From assembly GCA_026770025.1 (NCBI GenBank), contig JAMXDE010000051.1, forward strand, positions 186,001 through 250,000: 64,000 nucleotides of DNA, written 5' to 3'. The notes under the pieces were generated by a model, which made no database searches, was not told the origin of the DNA, and saw only the letters and a program-made list of their open reading frames with translations. Numbering within the stretch: the first letter of the stretch is position 1; each line of letters starts with the position of its first letter. The DNA is from Craspedostauros australis (taxonomy: Eukaryota > Bacillariophyta > Bacillariophyceae > Mastogloiales > Achnanthaceae). The position numbers and the translations under genes were made by a program. Shown in pieces: positions 32,701 through 43,267 of this stretch.

Positions 32701-34885
32701 GAAGAAGCAGAACTGCAGTTCGGTGTCCAGCAAAAGCGAAGAGAAAAGATTGAGCGAGTCATTGTCCGCCCATTGCAGATCTGGAATTGATATGAATTGG
32801 ATTGAATCGAATCGAAGCAAGCGATGTGACATTGCATGAGGCATCGTATGGAGTATTGTGTGGCGTAGGACAGCATGGCGAGGTATCCATTCCGTGGGTG
32901 TGATTGCCCCGTGTATCCAGCGGAAGGTGTTGAGATGGACCAACGGACCAACACAAGCAGATAGAGAGAGAGAGAGAGAGGTTGCATTGAAGACCATGGG
33001 AGTTAGCGAACCATTGAGGTGGCTTGGGGAAGTCGCATTGAGATGATACAGGAATCGCGTCATCTTCATTTCTGGAATCAAGCGTGGTGCGATGCATGTA
33101 AACCACAAAGACAGACTCAAACACACAGAATACATTTGGGTCCGCACATGTATATGCGCATGCGCATGCGTATGTATTCGCACACACAGTTGCATAAATG
33201 CATTACTCACCATCAATGTGCACGACCAACGGACGATCCTTCGTTGCGACAGCCTTGCAAACCGACAGGATAGTGTACTTCATTTGATTCCATGCGTTGC
33301 CTGCTATGCTTGTCCCACGATCGCTGTGATGACTGCGGCCATGCCCAGAATGGAACGGCTTCTGTTGCTCGTGCTGCGGCAGATGTGAATGACCAGCTCC
33401 GGTCGCGCTGGAAGCTTCGTCGTCCATCTTGAGGGATTGCGAGGTCGATGCAAGCGCACGGAGGATTTCGACGCTGACTTCTGATTGTCGGTTGATCACG
33501 CTGGATCGTCGGCTTCCGCGTTTCATTCCACCGAGGATCATGCTGCGCCGTTTGAGCCTGCCAGTGGGAGGCTCTCCGGCAGAAGCAGATATCTTGCGTG
33601 CTTTCTCCAACGACTTCGCCTGCTTCTTGAGCTGGTGCTTCTGCAGGAGCTGCTGCGGAATGTTGCCAAACAGCTGCTCCAGCGCAGGATTCAGCATGCG
33701 AAGGTACTGACGTATTTGGCGTGAGTCCTGACCGAAATGATCGTGCAAGAATAGACGTATTCGGTTCAGCTCCGCGTCTCGCTGTTCCGCGTCGGTGGCA
33801 GCTGCCGCAGCAGCCTTGGAATTGTGGGACGACACGCTGGGTCGCTTGCCTGCGCCATCAAAGTATGAAACCAGACCCGAGAAGGCTTCCCCGAACGCTG
33901 ACAATGGATTGGCGACGTTGCTCTGATCAAACTTGCCCCTCAGAACGTACGGCTTGGTCGCCGTTTGCATGGCCGCGAAACGCGAAACCAACGATGACTT
34001 GCCGCAACCAGACACCCCTCGTATTATGCAGGCGTTGGGAGGAAGGGGCGGCTTGTTGGCGCTGCTCCTCTTCGATTTGGTCTTGCCTGGCTTGGTCGGC
34101 GATGGTGGTGCCCCGTCGGGCGATTTGGTGATCTTCCAGTAGCTCATGAGCCGATCGTACGTCATCTGCATGACCCTCAACTCCTTCTGGCGACCATGAA
34201 ACCGCAGCTTCTTGAAGTCGATCGTGTCCTCGACACTCACGATGTCATCCTGTTCATTGTACCCATCGTCGTAGAAGTCGCGGCCCACGCAGTAGTAGCT
34301 GGTTTCGTTATGGAATTCTCCGTCGCCTGTGCGAGACATCTCCATGTTCGTCTGCGTCTGCGTCTGTGCCTGCGCCTGCATTGACTGTTGTGACTGTTGT
34401 GGCTGTTGTGGATGTGCTTGCACTTGCTGCTGTGCCACCGCCCCGTGTGGCTTAGACTGTACCACCAAATCCATGTCCAGGCTGTTCGCTCGATGCAACT
34501 CATTTGTGCTTGTGTCAGAACTAGTGCCGAGTGTATGAGCGGTACTGCCAGCACCCGAACTCACTTTCGACTGTTCCAGCGGATGTTCCTTGACACTGTC
34601 TCCTTGCGCATCATTTGCACCAACGATTGGTTCCACCGCAGCACCCTGAGCATCATTTTGGAACGATCGTGATATCTGTGGCTGCGGTTGCTGCGATTGT
34701 GATTGTTGCTGATGCAGAGATGAAACTCCCATATGCAGGCTCTGAATTAGTTTGATATCGATCGGATCCGAGACGATGCTCGACTCTCCCGAGAAAATGG
34801 AATCCGTGGAGTGCTTCGAATGGGAGAGCTCGGAGGCGGGCACCGCCCCTGTAGATCTTGGGCCTGCTGGTGCCATGTTTACCAT
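29713..34885 (-). CDS. Large AAA-ATPase (COG3899-like 'predicted ATPase') with TPR region, no kinase domain, two exons
   Basis: Exon 1 is 33211-34885 and exon 2 is 29713-32780. The 430-bp intron has a GTGAGT donor and CAG acceptor and is in phase 1. The product is 1580 residues. A Ser/Gln-rich leader (1-220) precedes FHGRQKELRVM at about 232, the usual entry to this ATPase family. Walker A is GVSGCGKSS at about 288-296. Walker B is VVHIDDLQWAD at about 554-564 and is rebuilt exactly by splicing (HID from exon 1, D encoded across the junction, LQWAD from exon 2). The FIGSFRSDEV sensor segment follows. From about 750 to 1450 the protein is helical with TPR-like pairs. It ends with the WGAKAKVKHL motif that closes the ATPase-TPR module in bacterial and protist multi-domain signalling kinases. 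The kinase, GAF and histidine-kinase domains usually attached to it are absent. A Ser/Arg-rich tail follows. Function unknown; signalling scaffold is inferred. Confidence 0.83.
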
Positions 34886-35029
34886 ATGAGTACTCTACTC
34901 TACACAACAAGACGCGCTGGCGTGCCGAATGTCGTGCTCCCAACAATCCTGCTCTGCGAGTATGTACAGTATTGGTACCAATGGAGTTTTCTGCCCTCTT
35001 TGGATCGTGAGGATGATGCTACGCCAGAG

Positions 35030-35051
35030 AGAGAGAGAGAGAGAGAGAGAG
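35030..35051. repeat. (GA)n microsatellite
   Basis: An uninterrupted run of GA dinucleotides lies about 150 bp upstream of the AAA/TPR gene start. A shorter run lies inside that gene's intron at 32962-32981. Confidence 0.85.
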
Positions 35052-35500
35052 TCAGGCTGCTCACTTGCTGGTCCTTGGAGAGGTGTAGCGGCACGCGTAT
35101 TGGTGCTTGTGCTCGTATTGGTACCTGTAGTCGTACGACCTATTCTATAATATGATGCAGCCGAGGATGGTATTGTTCGTCTCCTCGCTTGCGTCGTCAA
35201 CCAAGAATCGCAGCGTTGTTTGTGGAATGTGGGTAGTCTCTCTCGTCAATTGTTGATTGTCAATTGGCGGTCACCAGTTGCTGAATGCAGACGGCAAGCT
35301 GCTTCGATGTCCGAGAGTTCGCAGCAACCTTTCTGCACGAGAAACAGCAATGGATTTGGTCGAAAACGTTGTTCGATTCGTTGTCGCGAAGTTGCTGCGT
35401 TGTTGCCTCTGTTGCGTCCTCCTGGAATGTGTTTGTGTTGGTTGTTGCAGTAGTGCGAGTGGAGTCCGAGTTACTTGAGGAACGCTCCGATCGTCCATGA

Positions 35501-35549
35501 GCATCAATGGGCATCAATGGGCATCAATGGGCATCAATGGGCATCAATG
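35501..35549. repeat. Five-copy 10-bp tandem repeat
   Basis: The unit GCATCAATGG is repeated five times head to tail with only the final base changed in the last copy. The period is close to one helical turn. Confidence 0.9.
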
Positions 35550-38500
35550 AACAGCGGAGAGCAACGATGAGCCTTCTTGGTTGTTGGATCGGTCCTCGTT
35601 TGGCCTCTCGTGGTGTATAGCCTGAAGTATGGTACTACTATGACGATGGCAGAGATTGGCGGTGATGGTGATGGTGGTGGCGACAGTCCTGATTGCGGAT
35701 GGCACGACCTATGGCACCATGCGAGCTGTGGATGTCTGTCTGGGCTTGCAAAGGACGAGAACCGTACTGATAGCGCAGTGGTGCGAGCGAGGATAGGTGG
35801 ATTACGGTCGACGAGCACGAGCTGTGAGTGGTTGAATGAGTGTGTCGCTGGATTTGTAAAGTGCAGGCAACAGTTGTGATGAATCAGCAGGGGGATCGGT
35901 CGGTGGCAGACTTTCTCACACTGTTGCTTCTTCCCTTCCTTGCGGCTGGTGTTGTCGGATACGGTAACATGAGCGACACAGAACCAAAGAGGGGAACAGC
36001 ACGTGGTGCCGTTGTTGATGGCGCGAGTAGGCAGATAGATCGTAGTTACAAGTTCGCACAACGCGTCAGCCAAGACAACACAAGAGGGGGCTGTGGTCAT
36101 CATCGTTGTTCTGTTTGTCGAAGAGAAACGCGCACAAACACTGCGGGAACCAGGCCTGCCACGCTCAAATTCGAGGCATCTCTTCGTTGTTCCATGAGAC
36201 GAAACAGTTGTTGATGTGTTGAACAGGTGATAGAAAGCGCGTTTAGGCTTTAACAAAATCCTCCCGTCAGACGCGAGCCGGCTTTATGATTCGTGACCAG
36301 CCATTGAATGCATGCTTCGCTCCGTGTCGTATTGCACAGCCCACACGACACCTCGTGGAACAACAGAAACCCAATGGTCATTGTGAGGTAGCCACAAACA
36401 AGCCTTTTGCGCGCTCATGTCCGACTGTCCGGGCGTGCGGTACCCTTTCGGTATTGCTCTGTCAGCAGCACCACTAATACCCATAACAAACGCTGTCTGT
36501 GTGTCTGTGCATCCATTCCGCTTGGGAACTCGTTCACCCTCACATTTTGGGCCAACGAGTGGACTGAGGAGAAAAAATGGGCTGAAGAAACACACAAACG
36601 AGGCACTCTGCTCTCCGCTCCCCGCTCCCCAAAGAGAACGACGCAGAGCGGACAAGATGTCCAAACCCGCAGCGAACACACCAAACCAACACAAATATTG
36701 GCAGAACGCGTCCCTTTGGCGCGAGCTACTACACGTATGGTGCACCATACAATACGAGGTGCTCGCGCTATCATGGACTCACAGATGGAGGAACGAACCA
36801 AACCAGAGACGGATGCACAACCGGAGACGCCTTTGACCAACCCTTGCAGCCACCACAAGAGTGGAGTACGAACAAGAGGTCCTCCGATGCCATCCCAGCA
36901 CGTCACAAGACTGTCTACTTCTTCTTCTGATTCTTCTTCTGCTTCTCTGATGGAGAACCAAGCACGGAGACGGTGCCTCCCATCATGAGTATGTATGGTA
37001 TTATACTTTGTCTTTGAGAAGTGAAGTTGGCTACGAACCTGGTCTCGCTCATTCGCTCTCTCCGCCGAGACACGCGTGTGAATCCAACGTCCCGAAGATG
37101 TCGCTGTTGCTCTCCTATTGCTGCTGCGTTGCTGCTCTCGGTGATAACGACTGTGCCAACGACGACGACGATGACGATGCGCTGATGTTCGCAAGCGCCG
37201 ACAATGCGAGGGTCCACACTTCTTCCGTCAGAACCGAAAACAGAAATCCAAATACTGGAGTCACAACAAGACAGGAAGGAGACCTCATGGGCCTTCGGAG
37301 GCTTCGGCATATCATCAAGAGCGTGGCGGGTTCAAGATGCCAGAACCATCCAGCAAAATTCAATCAACGCTGATGGGATTGATGCTCGATGCACCCTCCC
37401 GCATGGCACATGGCGCATGAGATCATTGTGGAAGATCATTCTTGTTCGTAGCTCGTGCTCGTGCTCATGCCCACACAAGTGAAGGATGCTGCACATCCAT
37501 TTCCAAACTCGAGTGATATTCAATGCCGCTGTGGTAAGGCGGGATTGGTAAAGCACCACTGCTGCTGTTGGTGTTCCGACGCAATGCCGTTTCCCTTTCT
37601 TGCTGGAGATTGCTCGAGTTGCCTGTGGGAGTTTGTCGTTCTGTGTTGCGTGACTTTGGAAATTGTGGGTGCGAGTGCAAGTCCTACCATGGTGTCTGGG
37701 CCGCACTGTCTGTCCTGTCCGACGCCGTGTTCTGTATCCTGTTCCGCATCCTGTTCTGCACATTGCGCTGTGTCCTTTGTAGCTTACATGCTCTGTTGGT
37801 ACGCTACGAGTACAGGGATGCATGGTACTCAACAAGAAGCGCGATCTGCGTGCCCTCTGTTCCACAGCGCCTTTCGTGCTTTTACTCCAGTGTTTGAAGT
37901 CATCCCGATAGCGATTGCTGACAAATTCTGCAAGCATACAACTTGCTTCACTGCAAGTAGAGTGCGCGTATGTAATATTACCACGCATCATGCTACCATG
38001 CAACTGGCGTGCAATACCCTGCATACGCGTACCATAGCTCATACACGTACGATAATACGAACGATGTGCAAAGATCCAAGGAAAAGAATGCGCTGTCGAC
38101 TCAGATGTGGACAGCACTTTCACCCACTGAAGGGACCTGCGCGCTTAACCCATATAATAGCTCTCACATATAGTACGTGCCTGGGCAACATAGAGTTTGC
38201 GCCCTGAGATGTGGTGGCTCGTACGGATGCGGAGAGAGCATTCTTTTCAACATGAATGCATACTATACAAGCCGAGAGTGGACTATTAGTGGAAAGGAGA
38301 TGAGAGGAGAATACTCCACTTGATTCTACGCTTGGTGGGATGGCTCCAACACGGCCTATCAGCATGGGTTTTGTGGACGAAACAATATGCACAGAAGTCG
38401 GATTCCCTAACATGGCAACACGCGGCACGTTTTCGTCTGACCATCGCTCGTGTCTGATCATCGAAACGTGCATTATGATTCGCTTTCTGATTTAGTGAAT

Positions 38501-39079
38501 CCCTCCTTTATTCATCATCTCTCGTCACCTAATATGGAGGCCACGGCACAAAGTCAAATTAACTTAGTTATTAGGATACATGAAAATAACATTATTATTC
38601 GTATTTGAACCAGTCGATTCTGATCACGAGTGTATTTGTCCGAATGCGCAATCCCGAACCTGCCATGTTCCCGTTGCGAAGCGGACGTACAGAAGGACAG
38701 ATGAGCGCCAAAAAGAGAAAAGGCGACGAAAGCTGCCTTCCGCAAACACGATCTCACCCTCCACTTCTTCCACAAATTGCTTCGGCACCAACCACAACAA
38801 AGAGCATTCGCGAAGCACCACGTTCCTTTCTCTGCTCAGCTCTGTTGTGTTGTGCTGTGCTCTCCTCTGCCTTCCTGGAACTCAATACCTACCCTCGATT
38901 CAGCTCAATCACGAGCTCGTGGAGTCGTGAGTGGACAAATTACCGTGTTCCCCAGCGACTTCGACTCCTCCGCTCCCACACAGCAGGCTGGAGTGCGACG
39001 AGCACAATCAATCACTGGCCAGGCCGGCATTGTGGCTGCGATCCCCACGCAAACGACTGACCAGGACCACAAAACCACA

Positions 39080-42000
39080 ATGTCGCCCAGCAGCTCGGGA
39101 TTTTTCGGCAGAATGTTCTCGCGTTCCAGCTCCGACCGACAGCTCTCGCGGAAGAACAGCGGCTCGAAGGGCGGCCTTGACAGCACGTTGCGGCGGGGAC
39201 ACACAAAGTCGTACTCGGTCAGTTCGAATGCGTTAGCCTCAGCGGCCCAGCCCAATGACATCCAATCGGCACCATCCACTCCATTACATACTACGAGTAT
39301 GAGTACGAGCGCGAGTAATGCATCACCAAGCGCCGCCGATGAGGCATCGCAATCTCATCCGTTGGATCGGCAAGATCCCCAAGACACGGTGACACCAACT
39401 TCGGCAGCACCTTTGCCACGCATGTATTCCAACACAGCTCCACCAAATCGTGTCGCGGCCGGACAAGGGTATGGGTATGGGTATGGGTATGCCACTAGTA
39501 TGGACCGAGGAGAAAGGTCAGAGCATCCAATTGTTGTCGATCCCAACACCCGCACAGAAGATGCAGCCGATGATGACATCCTCGCCAACGCAACTGTGAG
39601 CACGGCCGGTGGGTTGGGGCTGTCACTATCGGCAACCTCGCTATCCTCGTCGTATCTGAACCAATTCGTGCAGCAGCAGCAGCAATATGCAGTTCACCAT
39701 GGTTCGCAACCACACTACCACCGAACGGCGACAGACTATCTGTATGATCCAACTGCTGAAGCGTATGGTACCAATGCACCTGGTCAGGACATGTCATCGA
39801 TGTACGATCCAACCATATCACCGCAGCACAGCGAGTTGGGGCTCGTGTTGGAAAGCTGCGAGCTGTCAGAATTCGACAGCAAGTCACCGTCCACTCGATT
39901 CCATGCCCACCAACAACAGCAGCACCAATTACTCAGCACGCACAACCTGCCCCGGCTGCCCCAGATCAACACCTCGGGACATCCCACCAACATCACTGCC
40001 ACCAATGTTCAGGATCCCTCGTTGGACCAGCAGTTCTCGCATACTCTTCCCGCCGTGCGTCGAACCACCCAAGGAGGGTCTTTGCTTGCCTCGCAGATTG
40101 ACATGTACAACAGCACGCAGGCTCAACATGGATACCCGCAATCCCCGACGCGTCAATACAACCCGAACCAGCAACAACTCCAACAGCAGCAGCTATTCCA
40201 GCAAACGGGAAACCTCTCAATCCCCAGCAGTCTGAGCAGCAGCATGGATACGACCGATTTGGACACAAAACGTGCCTTCACGCAGTTCCACAACATGCCC
40301 CAGTACGCAATAGATTCCACCAGCCCATTCCTTGGTGAGGAAGGCAACGTCAGCAGTTATGGTGGCCACCCCATGTCCATGATGCATATTCCAATGACCG
40401 CATCAGCGAGCGTCGGAGCCCTGTCCGGATCTCGGCATGGTACGTCAGGCGTCCTTGTACGATGTAAACAAGCGTGCCTCCCCGTGTTCGTTGCTGTACC
40501 GTATTGACAGGGCGAGTGTTGGATTGTGCAACTGCTCCGACTACTACTACTACGCATGCTCTCATCCATCCCTTCATTCTGCCTTGCAATCAACCATGCA
40601 ATCGATGCCGTTGATTCCACCAATCGGTCGAAATGTGAACGCTGCATCCATCCATCGGTCTACCTCTCTATCTATCTGCCATTTGTGGGAAACAGCTCTG
40701 TCAGATCGAATAACCGGCGTGCCAGCATCAACTCTGCTATCATCGGCATCCTTTCAAACGATGGATGAGCATCATATTTCCATCAACAGCTCGATGCGAT
40801 TGCTCAAGCCTGTGGAAGGTACTGACAAATGGCAGGAGGGGCGCCGCTATTTGATTGCTCCAGCTGCGTTGGCAGCGTGTCCATTGTCGGTCGTTTCCAC
40901 GTTGGCTGGACCGCAAGCGGAAACACTGCACGCAGCAACGAGCGATGATGCGCCGCACCTGTTCGGGATGATCGATCTTGGGGAAGCATTAATGACATAC
41001 ATCGGCGAAAAACACCATCTGAGCTTGGGAAAATGGTCAAGATGCCGTCTCGTTCTGCAGCAGAACTATCTGCTGGAGTATGACTTGTCAACACCCGTTC
41101 CGGGAGGGCGACCTCGGGGATTTGCACATTTGGAATGCGCCGTGGCCTATCCGCATGACAAGTTCGCAGATTCATTCGAATTGAACTTCTACGCAAGTCC
41201 TTGCGCCAAGGCGGATCAACGTGTGGTGAGTTGGGATGGTGTACAGAGAACGGAGAGCGAGAAGAACCAATTCAACTTGATACATTTCTGTCCAACTTTT
41301 TTGCTGCTTTTTTGTTCTTCGGTCACACGCAGCGCGCACCATGTTGCCAAAACCTTTCTCTCTCACTTTCGTTCACTTCCCAACTGTTTTTCTTCCTGTT
41401 CTTCTCTGTGTGGTCGTGGTTCCTTCTTCACTCTATGCAACTGGGATTACTCATATTCACACATGTGGTATGTACGAACTACGGCGCTGCCCTCTGGCGA
41501 TGCTTCGAAAAATGGAACCATTTCGATCCTGAACGATCATTGCAGCTCATGATCCGCGTGCCGAAACGAGAGGATCGAGATAGGTGGATACAATGCCTCA
41601 ATGATGCGGCGCAGCTCCGAATCGCGGACCTCTACGACTACGACGAGCGCCTCATGCTAGGCAATGGGAGATACGCCAACATCTTCCCAGCCAGGAGGAA
41701 AACGAACCGCTTTCATGGCAACGACCGTGATGAACTGTCTTCGATGGACCTGACTTCTGATGACAGGCAAAAGATACAGCAACATTGTGATTGTGCGCTG
41801 AAGATTGTCGACAAGAGCCAGTTTTGGAAACGCGTCGTGCAGGGACGGGAGCGAGCAGATACGCTCGTGCGAGAAGTTTCCGTGCAGGCGACGCTTACCG
41901 CCAAGGCCAGGAATGACTCCATGCGAACGCCCACCTTCCTCAAGATCATGGGGGTCGTCGAAACGTCCCAAAACCTTGTGATCGAGCTGGAGCTGTTGGA

Positions 42001-42970
42001 AGGGACGGATCTCTTCCAGCACATATTCGAGAAGCGATCGATTGCGGAACAGGAGGCAGCGCGAATCATGGAAGATATTCTCAGCAGCGTTGCCATCATG
42101 AGCCGAGCTGGGCTTGCTCACCGCGATATCAAACCGGCCAACATACTGATGTGCGACCGTACCGGTATCGGAGAGGTTCCGAATACTGGTGGATCGACGG
42201 TGAAAGTTGGGGACTTCGGCATGTCGACCTTCGTCGGCGTTGATGGGTTGGTTCGAGGCCGCTGCGGCACGCCCGGATACGTTGCACCAGAGATCTTCAC
42301 CACAGGGACAAGGGCTGGGTACGGCAACAAGGTGGATGTGTTCTCCAGCGGTGTCACCCTCTACATCCTCCTGTGTGGCTACGAGCCATTCTATGGTGAG
42401 ACCGAAGAGGCCCTGATCGAAGCAAATAAACGAGGGAAGATCAAGTTCCACGGTAATGAATGGAAGCAAGGTGAGACACAGAAACAGCGCAGACACCTTT
42501 GTGCATACGAGGAGATAACAGCACTCATGGGCAGAGCCCCTTGTTGAATCTGTCCTTGCTGTGATCGCGACATCTCCCCTTTCCCTCACACCAACGCTTT
42601 GCTCATACTTGTCGCCTGTCAATCTATCTATCTATTGTATTTGTTTAACGGAATGGATCATACTTGAATGCATTGCCTCATGATAAACGGATACGATCTG
42701 GTCCGATGCACACACATATATACATGCATACCATACTCCACTGAACTTTGATGTTCAGTGTCGGATGAGGCAAAGGCATTGATCAAATCAATGTGCCAGC
42801 CAGACCCTGCAAAGCGTTGCAGCGCCGTCGAGGCTTTGTCTCATCCTTGGATGATGAGACATCGTCAAGGCGAGCAGAACCCGATGCAACGAGTGGTGCA
42901 GCAAGGCAAGTCTGGAACGGACGAGAGAAGCAACGGCACAGCACCATCCGCTGCATGTTGCATATCGTAA
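39080..42970 (+). CDS. PH-domain CAMK-type serine/threonine protein kinase, four exons
   Basis: Exons are 39080-40439, 40696-41225, 41546-42470 and 42759-42970. Donors are GTACGT, GTGAGT and GTGAGA and all acceptors are CAG. Exon 2 could instead begin at 40705. The product is about 1008 residues. The ATG at 39080 is the first in frame (the frame is open upstream only from non-ATG codons). Residues 1-530 are Ser/Gln/Thr-rich, with a GYGYGYGY run. A PH domain at about 549-655 is built from exons 2 and 3 (LGKWSRCRLVLQQNYLLEYD; REDRDRWIQCLNDA). The kinase domain runs from about 665 to 960: GNGRYANI loop, ALKIVDK lysine, HRDIKPAN, DFGMS, GTPGYVAPE. The last exon joins as EWKQ-VSDEAKALI and ends DPAKRCSAVEALSHPW, the standard CAMK lobe end. 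All catalytic residues are present. No calmodulin-binding or EF-hand segment was seen. Lipid-controlled localisation is inferred. Confidence 0.9.
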
Positions 42971-43267
42971 CTCTGGAGCGCACCTGTTATTGTAAATGTG
43001 CGAGTAGATGTGACGAAGGGCAGTCCTCACTCTTCGTACCGTTGTGGTTGGTCCATGCTCTAGTGGAATACATCGTTGGACCGATCAGTTAAACTAGTCG
43101 AACCATCAATTTTGTTATCTTGCCACCACTGTGCGGTTGCCCCTCGAAACTATTTGAGCAGCATGCGACATTTCCGGCACACGAAATGCGTCAGTCGTCC
43201 GAGTACGTACCACACGTGTGTATTCGAACAGGCCGACCGCCAAGTATCAGTGCACAAACGGATTTCT

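Larger units (their letters stand above)
34886..39079. other. 4.2-kb region without a recognisable gene
   Basis: This is the longest gene-free stretch of the host region, between divergent genes. It contains a (GA)n run at 35030-35051, a five-copy 10-bp tandem repeat at 35501-35549, and TATA-like words at about 35143-35156 and 36990-37005. Open frames of 120-260 codons exist on both strands (for example minus 36415-37194, minus 37332-38123, plus 37455-38207). They overlap one another antiparallel and have no domain, membrane pattern or splice-joined continuation that I could find. Non-coding RNA or fast-evolving genes cannot be excluded. Confidence 0.4.

Noticed and set aside
36915-36986. Short minus-strand peptide with a Lys-rich end (MMGGTVSVLGSPSEKQKK...)
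   Set aside because: It resembles a basic C-terminal exon at first sight, but matches no small ribosomal or membrane protein I know and has no supporting exon.
36415-38207. Three overlapping frames of 250-263 codons on both strands
   Set aside because: They are Arg/Ser/Thr/Cys-rich with no domain and overlap antiparallel; nothing favours one over another.
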